From assembly GCF_000390185.1 (NCBI RefSeq), contig NZ_AQHR01000085.1:310001-374000 (forward strand): DNA of 64,000 bases, given 5' to 3'. The translations under genes and the position numbers were made by a program. The stretch comes from Lunatimonas lonarensis. GTDB lineage: Bacteria > Bacteroidota > Bacteroidia > Cytophagales > Cyclobacteriaceae. The notes beneath the pieces are model-generated. The model did not search any database. It saw only the letters and a program-made list of their open reading frames with translations, and was not told the origin of the DNA. Each line of letters starts with the position of its first letter. The stretch's first letter is position 1. Positions 35,467 through 44,820 of the stretch are shown in pieces.

Positions 35467-38400
35467 CTAGCGAATAACCAACTTTTGCTGAGCAGGGAAG
35501 CCGGCCACCATCGCGCATTTGACCACATAGAGCCCTGGCGTTAATCCCGTAAGATCGAGCTCCACGCCAAGGCTTCCCGGAAGAACCGGGATGCTGCGCC
35601 TAATCCGACCTTCATAACCATAGATTTCGACTTGGCCTCCCGTCTCCAGGGCATGGGAAAAGGTAATCTTTAGCCGGTCCGAGGCGGGATTCGGAAACAG
35701 CTGCAACGACGGATAAACAGCAAGCTCCACCTCATTGGAAGCTGCTTCTACGTCAAAAGTAGCTCTAAACCTATGCCTGCCGGGAGGCAAATCGGATACT
35801 TGGGTACTCCAAGATCGAGGTCCTGTACGTACCCAATTGACCGAAATAACCTGCTCTCCATTTGCCTGTATCAGCGAAGGATAGACGTCCAGCCCCAGCA
35901 CATCAGAGGTTTCCACAACCAACTGTTTTACATTGACCTGCGATTCCACACGGAGATTAACTCCTTGCGGATTTGAAAACTCATTGGGAGAACCCAACCG
36001 AACTAGCAGGGGTTTGGAAGAGAGTGGAAGTTGTAGCCCGCCCTCACCATTTTGAATGCTTACTTCCTCTCCATCATAGGATAGACCAGACAGGTACCAA
36101 GCTTCCCGAACTGGCCGGTCCATGGGTAGGGTCAAAAAGACAGCACTAGAATCGGAGCCAGTCACCGGCCGCCAGGCGAGTAAGTGGGTTTGTTCTCCCA
36201 TGTCATTCCGAAGGGCATATACATATCCCTGCTCATCCTCCCTTAGTACTTCGTCAAAGTACAAATCGCCCATACGCTCCTGCATGGCTGCCACTGCCAC
36301 AAAGGAGCGTTTCTCTCTAAACTGTGATAACTTGGATTCTGTAAGTCCGGAACGATCGTAATTTAGAGGTGTTCCTCCCGCAGGAATATCCACATTGGCA
36401 TAAAAATACCAGTGGGCACGGTCTACCCCCATACGGCTAAGCCAAAACAAGCCCCGAAGTGCGTAAACCGCCTGATCCATGGCAGAAACGGCTTCTGAGT
36501 TTACGGCTGTCTCATTGGCACTCGACGCATCCCAGCCCCATTCGGTTACATGAACTTCCTTATCCGGCATATTTTTGTCCCTAAACCGCATAGCCGCAAA
36601 AAGTGCCTGCATGGTCGACTCCGGGTGTTCCGGATGCACAGCTATCCTGGTACCCGACGCATTTCGGGTATAGGAATAAAGGTGTACGTTCACCCCATCA
36701 AGGTATTGGGCCGCTGTCTCACTAAGTTTTAACCCCATGTAATTCTTTCCCACACCTGAGTTCCCTGATTCCGTTCCGGAGGCCTGAAGGGCTGCGGGAA
36801 GAACGATCAAATCGGGATCTGCTTCTTTTAGGCCCTTGGCCATCCCCTCCAGAATCTTGACATAGGTGGAGTCTGAATAGTCCCAGGGCTCATTGCCCAC
36901 CTCAACCGTCCGCACCAGGTTCAGCTTTGCCGGACCGTAGACAGATCCAAAGGCCTGGCCAAGGGCGTATGCCGATTCAAAAGGATTTCCCCACGCGGTT
37001 TCCGGAAACCTGTCAAAGGTAAAGGTTGCGTCCACCGTAAATCCTTTATTTTTCCAGTCTTGGTATTCTCTGTGCCACTGTGTCCACTGCATATGCACAT
37101 TCAGGTTATCCGGATCATAGGTAGGGGTAAAGTCCGGGTCTGTGGTGTCCCAATGGATGTTATGGTAATTTCTGGCCTGTGAGGCAACGCGACTAAACTT
37201 CTGTGCACCTTCATTTGGTCCCTGCAAGCTAGGAATCTTGTTTGTACCCCATGCCCAAACAGTGTTAAGGCCAAATAACTCTGAAAAACTTCGCTGCTGC
37301 GGTTTGGGGGAAGGGGCCGGCCCGTAGGTCCCATGCTGATCGTATACGGTAATTTCCTGAACGGTGGCCTTTTTGAAATTCTCATCCACCAGATCATGTA
37401 CCAAACGAACGTAACGGGCTTCGAAGGGCTCTCCCATCGATATTAGCTGCGGATCGAGCCTACTTGGATCCAATACTTCTATCAGCTGCAGATCTTCGAG
37501 CGTCTTGCCTGCGAATAGCCGGGCACCCAATGAATTGTTGCTGCCATTCCAATGCCTGGTACGAATCCAAGATACCGATTTGATTTCTCCCAGATCCAAT
37601 GTAATGTGCTCCGAAAGAGGTTTTGAGTAAGCTCCGATTTCCTGGATGGAAAAGGGAGCCTCTGCACTGAGGAAAATCTCGGTAACCGCATCCATGTCCA
37701 CAACATGCCGCAGATTTGCATTGGTGCCAGCCGGGTGAATCAACTCGGTAACATTTCCGGCGGCATTGGATAGCCGGATAGTGACCGGAACCGTCAATCC
37801 GGATCCCACCCTCAAGTTCAACCTTCTGACAAAGGCAGGCTCCAGTACCAATCGATACGTAGCTGTTCCGTCCGTTCCAACTTGGATCAAAGGCGTAAAA
37901 TTCCCCAAAACTCCGTCAGTCGCGTTAACAACCTGAACCCCGCCCGATGCCTCGCCCTGTCTTCCCAAGAGGATATTCTGGTCAGGATTGGAAAGGTAGC
38001 GGTCAGGGAGCGGATTGTCGGAAATCCACGAAGTGGCAAAATTATTATCCAAAGCGGCTTGGGGCTGATGGACGGGGTTGGACACCGATGAACTTGCTGT
38101 CACCTGGCTTCCCTCGGATAGGGGCGCATAAATACCCGCATCCGGATCCCATACTACTTGAGGCCCGGGCACAGGATCAGCACGTAACTCGCCAAAGGCG
38201 GCAACTTCAAACACCGATACTTTACGAAAATTTTGGGCCCGAACGGTGTGGGCGATGCGTATGTATTTGGCCCGGTATGAATCCATCAGCACGGTACGGG
38301 TCAATTCCAGTGATTCGGGATTCAAGTCGGCCACCCAGTCGAGGCTGTCTGGGTGCAATCCGACATAAAGTGACGTTTTCTCCGCATTTCCTGCCCCCGC

Positions 38401-39063
38401 CCAATGCTTGGTGTGTATCTCTTTTACCCAATTTGCACTGTCCAATTTCAGCGTCAAAAACTCTACGAAAGGCTGCCGGGTCATCCCTAGTTCAAAAATA
38501 TAAAAACCTGCTGGACTACTAAGTTCAAACCCGGTTATGGGTGGGATGTCCGGAGAAAACCGGAGATGCTGGAAGTTGGCAGCTAAGGGGTAGTGAAGTT
38601 CATGAATATCACCATCCGCCTGAAATAATCGCACCGTCACCGCTTGTTGCAATCCTCCCAACCGCAACCCTAGAATTTCAACGGGAACGGCTTCAGGAAA
38701 CCAATGACTTACGCTGGCAACGCCATCCCTGACAGGAATGGACGGCGTGGCAGTTTGCAGGCTGCCATCGGTGGCCGCAGCAAGTGGGATGCCGGAGGCT
38801 GAAAACAATGGAATCCCTAACAGCACATTATGATGGGTTTGTGACAGATACCTGTCCGGAAGGGGATTGTCTGAGGTCCAATTGGTATTCAAGTTTCCGT
38901 CAATTGCCCTGTCGGGCAAGGCAGATTGGTGAACCGAACTCGCGGTGACCGTTCCATGAAGCGGAAACAGTTCTTGCTCCTGAAAGGAAAACACCTGAAA
39001 AAACACACAAAAACCAACGAATGTAAGTGAAACCTGCCTTGAAAAACCCATTATCTCATTCAT
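35467..39063 (-). CDS. multidomain secreted glycoside hydrolase with duplicated discoidin-like modules and T9SS sorting domain
   Basis: 1198 residues from the ATG at 39063 (a GTG at 39072 also exists; another ATG lies at 39051). After a signal there are two tandem F5/8-type-C-like modules of about 270 residues, each starting VTASS and containing NPLPDRYLS and RxWNG/KHWAG. The catalytic TIM barrel (about 600-960) opens FGLNTVWAWGTN and carries the clan-A acid/base in EVGNEPW and nucleophile in HVTEWGWD. The C-terminus (LQLFPNPASDRLKI to KLVIR) is a type A sorting domain for type IX secretion. Surface-exposed or released glycan-binding hydrolase; substrate unknown. Single gene. Confidence 0.8.
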   Translation of the reverse strand: MNEIMGFSRQVSLTFVGFCVFFQVFSFQEQELFPLHGTVTASSVHQSALPDRAIDGNLNTNWTSDNPLPDRYLSQTHHNVLLGIPLFSASGIPLAAATDGSLQTATPSIPVRDGVASVSHWFPEAVPVEILGLRLGGLQQAVTVRLFQADGDIHELHYPLAANFQHLRFSPDIPPITGFELSSPAGFYIFELGMTRQPFVEFLTLKLDSANWVKEIHTKHWAGAGNAEKTSLYVGLHPDSLDWVADLNPESLELTRTVLMDSYRAKYIRIAHTVRAQNFRKVSVFEVAAFGELRADPVPGPQVVWDPDAGIYAPLSEGSQVTASSSVSNPVHQPQAALDNNFATSWISDNPLPDRYLSNPDQNILLGRQGEASGGVQVVNATDGVLGNFTPLIQVGTDGTATYRLVLEPAFVRRLNLRVGSGLTVPVTIRLSNAAGNVTELIHPAGTNANLRHVVDMDAVTEIFLSAEAPFSIQEIGAYSKPLSEHITLDLGEIKSVSWIRTRHWNGSNNSLGARLFAGKTLEDLQLIEVLDPSRLDPQLISMGEPFEARYVRLVHDLVDENFKKATVQEITVYDQHGTYGPAPSPKPQQRSFSELFGLNTVWAWGTNKIPSLQGPNEGAQKFSRVASQARNYHNIHWDTTDPDFTPTYDPDNLNVHMQWTQWHREYQDWKNKGFTVDATFTFDRFPETAWGNPFESAYALGQAFGSVYGPAKLNLVRTVEVGNEPWDYSDSTYVKILEGMAKGLKEADPDLIVLPAALQASGTESGNSGVGKNYMGLKLSETAAQYLDGVNVHLYSYTRNASGTRIAVHPEHPESTMQALFAAMRFRDKNMPDKEVHVTEWGWDASSANETAVNSEAVSAMDQAVYALRGLFWLSRMGVDRAHWYFYANVDIPAGGTPLNYDRSGLTESKLSQFREKRSFVAVAAMQERMGDLYFDEVLREDEQGYVYALRNDMGEQTHLLAWRPVTGSDSSAVFLTLPMDRPVREAWYLSGLSYDGEEVSIQNGEGGLQLPLSSKPLLVRLGSPNEFSNPQGVNLRVESQVNVKQLVVETSDVLGLDVYPSLIQANGEQVISVNWVRTGPRSWSTQVSDLPPGRHRFRATFDVEAASNEVELAVYPSLQLFPNPASDRLKITFSHALETGGQVEIYGYEGRIRRSIPVLPGSLGVELDLTGLTPGLYVVKCAMVAGFPAQQKLVIR

Positions 39064-39191
39064 TTCACACACGGCCGATCAGCCCATTTTACATATTGAA
39101 AAAGTTCAATTCAGAACTAGCGTAAATGTAGCAAACAATCCGAGCATAAAAGAAACAAATCCAGGTATTTGTAGTTAACAAATAAAAAACG

Positions 39192-39398
39192 ATGAACTCA
39201 TTTCTAACGCCTGTTTACCTGGTTACCGGTTTTCTGATTATTTACCTGACAGTTTTGGTTGTTGACCTAAGCATGGGTGTAATCTTGTTTATGTTTTCGG
39301 CCAGTCCTGTACTTGTACTTTGGATGGTTTACCGGGTACTGAGGGCAGATGTAGACAGTGCCTACACATTTGAAGAAAAATGGTATGAAGATCAGTAG
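39192..39398 (+). CDS. small membrane protein of unknown function
   Basis: 68 residues with two hydrophobic helices (about 5-25 and 28-46) and an acidic tail (DVDSAYTFEEKWYEDQ). The build, two helices then an acidic end, and a normal AT-rich upstream region speak for a real gene rather than chance. I recall similar short proteins in related Bacteroidota but cannot name a family. It is followed after 73 bases by a propeller-like lipoprotein gene on the same strand. Confidence 0.6.
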   Translation: MNSFLTPVYLVTGFLIIYLTVLVVDLSMGVILFMFSASPVLVLWMVYRVLRADVDSAYTFEEKWYEDQ

Positions 39399-39471
39399 CT
39401 GGTTCAGCTTCCTCTTAAATTTCATTGCGTTTCTGCTTTGATTGCTGACATGCCTGGTCGTATTTTTGCGC

Positions 39472-40620
39472 ATGCTCAAACGATTACTTGCCCCATTTGC
39501 CACCCTCCTATTTCTCTGTATAGCTGTCTGCTGTAAACGCACAGGAGTAGAAACCGAAAGCAGTTCTTCTTGGAAACTGGTCAAAATAGACTCTTTTACG
39601 GTTAACTATACCAAGGAAATCCATGGGGTTGCTTTTAATGGCAGAACCGGGGTGTTTTACCATTTCAAGGACGTTTCGTTGACGCAGTTTGACAACAAGG
39701 GCAACCTACTGGGGACGGCACCGGTGCCCGAAGATGGCCCTGAAGCGATGGGCTACATTGTTGGCATGAGGTACCGGCCTGACGGATCTTTGCTGTTGCA
39801 GTCGTTAAACGGTGAAATCGGCATCATGGACAGTAGTCTCACCCTTCAACGCCATTTGCAAATGCCCTTTCAATCTACCCTACCCACCTTGCGGAGCAAC
39901 GTGAAAAGCCTGGACTCCCAGGGCAACGACGTATTGGTCTACTTTCCGGGCAGGAACGGTACCAACCCATTTGAGAAGGGCTACTTCAAGAACAATTTCC
40001 TACTGGAGAAAATTGATTTGGAATCTGGAGAGGTTCAGCCTGTATTTAAGCTGGCTCCCGAGAGCAAATTCCAGGAAGATACGTATCACGATACACCCTA
40101 TGTACTGATTGCTGTTGGTGGGCATGATGAGGTACTTTATGTACTGGATAACGACCCGATTATTCACCGGTACGTGTTGAGGGGCAATGACGTACCTTCC
40201 TTATCTATACCATTGGAGGCCCGCAAATTTATTCAAGTAACTCCCCAACCCATCCCTCTGGGCAATATGGACGGTGTGTACCCTGGGGTTATTGACGGTA
40301 TTCACCCAATTACCGGAGGATTTGCGGTCACCTACGGGGAAGGGCTGACGAAGGAAGAAGTGGATAACCAACGATATGCAGATCCAAGAGCCCTGAAGTC
40401 CATTCAACGAAACGTGTTAAAGTTTTATTTTTATGACAAAGGCTGGTCAGATGAAATAGACCTACCCAGGGAAATTTCAGAAATACTATACATTGAAGGA
40501 CCGGAAGGCATAAGCTATGGTCTAAAAAATGTAGCCTTCGGTGGCTCGCAAACGACCAATCAAGTGACCATATACAAACTGGCCATTGAATCCACCGGGT
40601 CAACGAAGGGCAACAGGTAA
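39472..40620 (+). CDS. probable beta-propeller lipoprotein of unknown function
   Basis: 382 residues from the ATG at 39472, which starts directly on the signal (MLKRLLAPFATLLFLCIAVC); a non-ATG start 30 bases earlier adds residues of no value. The lipobox Cys is at about 20-21. The body has repeated short strands with DSQGNDVLVYFPG and GGHDEVLYVLDNDPIIHRY, as in 6-bladed propellers of Bacteroidota. Function unknown. It ends 14 bases from the convergent TetR-family gene. Confidence 0.65.
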   Translation: MLKRLLAPFATLLFLCIAVCCKRTGVETESSSSWKLVKIDSFTVNYTKEIHGVAFNGRTGVFYHFKDVSLTQFDNKGNLLGTAPVPEDGPEAMGYIVGMRYRPDGSLLLQSLNGEIGIMDSSLTLQRHLQMPFQSTLPTLRSNVKSLDSQGNDVLVYFPGRNGTNPFEKGYFKNNFLLEKIDLESGEVQPVFKLAPESKFQEDTYHDTPYVLIAVGGHDEVLYVLDNDPIIHRYVLRGNDVPSLSIPLEARKFIQVTPQPIPLGNMDGVYPGVIDGIHPITGGFAVTYGEGLTKEEVDNQRYADPRALKSIQRNVLKFYFYDKGWSDEIDLPREISEILYIEGPEGISYGLKNVAFGGSQTTNQVTIYKLAIESTGSTKGNR

Positions 40621-40634
40621 TTGAACCCGTTGTC

Positions 40635-41234
40635 CTATTCATTATGTATCTCCAACTGCAACAAAGCCAACACCTGCTGTTTAAAAAACGCCTGTTTGGC
40701 AGCAAACTCCTGTTCATCTTCGATCATAGCCAGGTAATAGTAAGCCCCCTCCACTACCACAAATAGTTGCTCAGCCAGTCGCTGGGTATCGCTTTTCGCC
40801 AACACCGGATCTTGTTTCAGAATTCCCTCTAACGTCTCCCTCAGTGCAAGATGAAGCTCGCGATACGCTTTTTTGATTGCCGGCTCCCTAAAAATCAGGG
40901 CATAACAGCTGTAAAACACACCATCATCGAACAATAGGTTCCACTCTCTTGAAAACAGGCGTTCTACCAGCTTTTCCAGATCGAGACTTTTGGAAGATCG
41001 TAGTTGCTCCAAGGTAGGCTCGTATATTAATTGATAATGTTCTAAGATAAAAGTTATCAGTTCTTGGATCAACAGGTCCTTGCTAGGAAAATAATGCATG
41101 ATCAAACTTGGCGGTATGTCCAACCGTTTGGCAATCTTGGCGATCGAGGCATTTTCCAAGCCAACCTCCTGTGCCAATTTATAAAAACCCTCTACAATCT
41201 CCGTCTTCCGCTCTTCTCGAATCGATTTCTTCAT
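40635..41234 (-). CDS. TetR family transcriptional regulator
   Basis: 199 residues from the ATG at 41234; the codon at 41240 is TTG and adds two residues. The N-terminal helix-turn-helix is typical: IVEGFYKLAQEVGLENASIA then KRLDIPPSLIMHYFPSKDLL. The C-terminal ligand domain (about 80-199) has no assignable ligand. It is divergent from the SusCD genes, and the space between holds a perfect 9-bp palindrome (41319-41338) of TetR operator type, so it very probably represses itself and the SusCD pair. Confidence 0.9.
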   Translation of the reverse strand: MKKSIREERKTEIVEGFYKLAQEVGLENASIAKIAKRLDIPPSLIMHYFPSKDLLIQELITFILEHYQLIYEPTLEQLRSSKSLDLEKLVERLFSREWNLLFDDGVFYSCYALIFREPAIKKAYRELHLALRETLEGILKQDPVLAKSDTQRLAEQLFVVVEGAYYYLAMIEDEQEFAAKQAFFKQQVLALLQLEIHNE

Positions 41235-41573
41235 TTCCAATTGGTTCGTTCCTAATCACTTGAAAAACAAATTTAAAAAAATATAAATTAATTTTTTTTG
41301 AAATTAACTTTTATTTAATATTGAATGAACATTCAATAAATATTTCTTAACACAGGGGTAATCTTGGAGTAAAGCCTGTGAGCTACCTTGCGTTGCAATT
41401 ACTTCTATTTCAATTTTTATCTGTTGAATGAAATGAAAGCTGCTAAGTACGATATCCTAAATCTACAAAATCGAGGGGCTATAACCCATGGGATGGGCGG
41501 GGCATTGGAAAGGCTTTTCCGGGCATCATCAGGAAATCAGGTGTGACTTAAAAACCAATTATCTATAAATCAA
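41235..41573. other. 339-base divergent promoter region between the TetR gene and susCD
   Basis: Very AT-rich near the regulator end (41270-41340) and holding the TetR-type palindrome. Further on, TTGAATGAAA at about 41424 repeats one half-site, and ACAGG/CCTGT (41353 and 41376) are weakly inverted. No clear consensus promoter of the TTTG/TAnnTTTG type could be picked out with confidence. Confidence 0.5.
41319..41338. promoter_or_regulatory. TetR-type operator
   Basis: TATTGAATG and CATTCAATA are perfect 9-bp inverted arms separated by AA. It lies 85 bases upstream of the TetR start and 236 bases before the SusC start. Length, symmetry and half-sites resemble BetI-like operators, and the position beside a divergent TetR gene is the usual place for autoregulation. 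Confidence 0.7.
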
Positions 41574-44500
41574 ATGAAAACAACTTTACCCAATTCAACG
41601 AGAAACTGGCTGGCAACGCTGATTACAGCGGCTGTGCTGGTTGTCTCAGGAGGCACAGACCTCTATGCGCAGCATGCCGTAAGCGGCATCGTAAAGGATC
41701 AGTCTGAAAATCTGCCTTTACCGGGGGTGTCTGTGTATGAACGCAGTTCCTCCAGTGTCGCAATTACCGACATCGATGGTCGTTATACCATCCAAACCAG
41801 TTCAGGCGATGCAGAACTGGTTTTTTCGTATATTGGGTTTGAAACCCAAACCATAAAAGTAGCCGGAAGGAGTGTGCTGGACGTCATCTTGTCTGCAGAT
41901 GAAACACTCCTCGAGCAGGTTATAGTGGTAGGATACGGCACCCAAAAGAAAATCAACCTAACGGGCGCAGTGGACCAGATAGGTGGAGAACAGCTTATTA
42001 ACCGACCCGTGGCTAACGTAATGCAGGGTTTGCAGGGGGTAAGTCCAGGACTCAACATCACCTATGCAGGAGGTAGACCGGGATCAGTCCCGGACATCAA
42101 TATACGGGGATTTACGTCGATAAATGGTGGTGGTCCGCTTATTGTCATTGATGGTGTGGCCGGTGCCTACGAAGACCTACTTAGATTAAACCCGGCCGAT
42201 ATCGAGTCCTATTCTGTGCTTCGAGACGCCGCTTCTGCGGCAATCTACGGCGCAAGGGCAGCTTTTGGTGTGATACTCATAACCACCAAAACAGGTGGCG
42301 CAAAACAAACCATCAGCTACAACAGCAACTTCACCTGGGGAAGGCCCAGTGTACTACCGCGCCCGGTAACCGATCCCTATATCTATTCACGGGTGATGGA
42401 CCAAGCGACCAGCAACACCCCATGGAACTATATAAATTTCAACGATGCACATTACCAATGGGCAAAAGAGCGGTCCGAAAACCCTTCTATTGAGGACGTA
42501 AGGATTGATCCAAACGATCCCAACCGATGGGCCTACATGGGCAATTACGACTGGTACGACTACTTCTTCAATCAGTCGGCGTTTTCAACCAACCAAAGCC
42601 TCGCCATCAGCGGCAGTGCAAACGCAAACGACCTCCCCATAAACTACTATATATCGGGAGACTATACACGCGAAAACGGATTAAATAAGTTGGTACCGGA
42701 TAATTGGGACAGGTACTCACTTCGCGCACGGGTAAATGTTACACCCAAAAAATGGCTGAAGCTCGACAATAATTTAAATATCTACCAAACAGAGCGGGCC
42801 GACCCAATTACAAACATTACAGACATCTATTTTCTTACACCCATCCAGGTAGCGGAAAACCCGGATGGAACTTGGGCGAATACAGGAGCTGGAAGACTGG
42901 CAGCCCGATTAAACGACGGAGGTAGAAACCAAGAGGACATGTTTGGCTTCCATAATATCGTACGTGCCACTGCCACGATGCTGGACGGTGACCTGAGCGT
43001 GACGGGCAACGCCAGTTTCAAAAGGGAGCAATGGAACTACGCATGGGACAGGAGAAGCTTCCAGATTGGATTTGGCCCCAATGATATCCGTACCGAAGGA
43101 GGGGATGGTCTGGTAGCGGAGCGAAACGGGATTTTGCAAAACACCATATACGATTTGTACGCCAACTACAATAAAAACTTCGGTGTGCATTCATTGAGCC
43201 TATTGGGGGGGTACAACCAAGAAAGTTATACCTATAGCTCGGTACAGGCCGAGCGTAGAGTGCTTATCTCCTCCTCCCTGCCCTATTTGGGATTGACTAC
43301 GGGAGACCAGTTTATTACACCGGGATACAGTTCATTCGCTACCCAAAGTTTGTTTGGACGGGCAAATTACACCCTCAACAATAAATACATCCTGGAATTC
43401 AACGGACGGTACGACGGTTCTTCGCGCTTTCCGAAGACCAACCGCTGGGGCTTTTTCCCTTCGATCTCCGGTTCGTGGATAGTCAGTGACGAATCCTTTT
43501 TCCCCGGACAGAATTCAGGCCTGTCTCCCACCTTGAAATTCAGGACCTCCTATGGAAGCTTGGGCAATCAGAATGTGGCAAACTTTGGCTACATACAGGC
43601 ACTGCCAACCGGCCTATCCAGTCATCTAATCAATGGTGAAAGGCAAATGGTCATCACGTCTGCTCCACCGCTGGCGGTCGATCCCAATTTTTATACCTGG
43701 GAGCGGGTAATTACCTCCAATTTCGGTGTCGACTTAGGTCTTTGGCAGGATAAATTCTTTGCGTCATTCGATTACTTTGTCCGAAACACCAAAGATATGC
43801 TGACCAATCCGGTAGAGCTCCCCGGAGTGCTTGGTACGTCTCCGCCACAGCAAAATGCCGCAGACCTTCAGACCAAGGGATGGGAAATGACGCTGTCCTA
43901 CCGGACCCAAATCGCAACCGGCAACCAGCCTATCCAATTTGGCTCTAAGGTGTTCGTATCTGACTCGAGGTCTTGGATCACCCGATTTGAAAATGAACAA
44001 CGACTTTTCTCCAACTTCCGGGTTGGACAGGAAGTGGGTGAGATTTGGGGGTTGACAAACGACGGGTTTTTCCGAAATGAAGACGAAATAAGTCAACTAA
44101 ACCAATCCGCCATTATTCCTTGGGGAGCATTGGATATTGTGCCGGGTTGGCCTAGGTACAGAGACCTGAATGGCGATGGACGTATTGAACGAGGCCAAAG
44201 TGAACTGGATCCGAGAGATTTGAGCATTATTGGCAATAGCCAACCAAGGTATCAGTTTGGAGGTAATATGGATATGTCCTGGAAGGGCTTTGACATGTCC
44301 CTGTTCATTCAGGGTATCGGACGTCAAGATTTCTATCCAAGACACTACCTGTTTTGGGGGCCCTATCAACAGCCCTACGCCAATATCTACCCATGGAACC
44401 TTGATTTCTTCCGTGCGGAAGCCGATTCGGAAGCCATGCGGGCACGGCATTCTCAGGCGTACCTCGATGCGGGCCTTGCCGATGCAAATCTGAACTCCAC

Positions 44501-44807
44501 CTACCCGGTTCTTCAGGCATGGCTTGCCGATGCCAACTACGGTGCTGGCTTGGACATTCCACAGACCCAGTACCTGCTTAGTGCCGCATACCTTCGAATC
44601 AAAAACCTGGCCGTCGGGTATACCTTACCGATGGAAGTAACCCGAAAAATAAGGGCTTCCAGAGTTCGCGTATTCATAACCGGCGAGAATTTGTTCGAAT
44701 TCTCCGCCATCAAAAACTTTATCGATCCCGAGGCAGTAAATGCTGGGTTTGCCCGCGCCTACCCATTCCAGCGTAGATATTCTGCCGGTTTGAACATAGA
44801 TCTTTAA
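41574..44807 (+). CDS. SusC/RagA family TonB-linked outer-membrane protein
   Basis: 1077 residues, full length. Signal peptide ending near YAQHAVSG; CarboxypepD-regulatory-like domain (about 33-115, GIVKDQSENLPLPGVSVYER); plug domain with VVGYGTQKKINLTGAV and GGRPGSVPDINIRGFTSING; then the 22-strand barrel. It imports a ligand captured by its SusD partner, driven by TonB. Followed 13 bases later by susD. Substrate unknown; no glycoside hydrolase gene lies in the unit, but a secreted phosphodiesterase gene follows after a terminator. Confidence 0.95.
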   Translation: MKTTLPNSTRNWLATLITAAVLVVSGGTDLYAQHAVSGIVKDQSENLPLPGVSVYERSSSSVAITDIDGRYTIQTSSGDAELVFSYIGFETQTIKVAGRSVLDVILSADETLLEQVIVVGYGTQKKINLTGAVDQIGGEQLINRPVANVMQGLQGVSPGLNITYAGGRPGSVPDINIRGFTSINGGGPLIVIDGVAGAYEDLLRLNPADIESYSVLRDAASAAIYGARAAFGVILITTKTGGAKQTISYNSNFTWGRPSVLPRPVTDPYIYSRVMDQATSNTPWNYINFNDAHYQWAKERSENPSIEDVRIDPNDPNRWAYMGNYDWYDYFFNQSAFSTNQSLAISGSANANDLPINYYISGDYTRENGLNKLVPDNWDRYSLRARVNVTPKKWLKLDNNLNIYQTERADPITNITDIYFLTPIQVAENPDGTWANTGAGRLAARLNDGGRNQEDMFGFHNIVRATATMLDGDLSVTGNASFKREQWNYAWDRRSFQIGFGPNDIRTEGGDGLVAERNGILQNTIYDLYANYNKNFGVHSLSLLGGYNQESYTYSSVQAERRVLISSSLPYLGLTTGDQFITPGYSSFATQSLFGRANYTLNNKYILEFNGRYDGSSRFPKTNRWGFFPSISGSWIVSDESFFPGQNSGLSPTLKFRTSYGSLGNQNVANFGYIQALPTGLSSHLINGERQMVITSAPPLAVDPNFYTWERVITSNFGVDLGLWQDKFFASFDYFVRNTKDMLTNPVELPGVLGTSPPQQNAADLQTKGWEMTLSYRTQIATGNQPIQFGSKVFVSDSRSWITRFENEQRLFSNFRVGQEVGEIWGLTNDGFFRNEDEISQLNQSAIIPWGALDIVPGWPRYRDLNGDGRIERGQSELDPRDLSIIGNSQPRYQFGGNMDMSWKGFDMSLFIQGIGRQDFYPRHYLFWGPYQQPYANIYPWNLDFFRAEADSEAMRARHSQAYLDAGLADANLNSTYPVLQAWLADANYGAGLDIPQTQYLLSAAYLRIKNLAVGYTLPMEVTRKIRASRVRVFITGENLFEFSAIKNFIDPEAVNAGFARAYPFQRRYSAGLNIDL

Positions 44808-44820
44808 CCTGTCATTCACG

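Noticed and set aside
39192-40620. DUF4221 assignment for the lipoprotein at 39472
   Set aside because: It lacks the WDP/YDP-x-Y-x-R-like segment seen in the two DUF4221 proteins, so only a propeller-like call is made.
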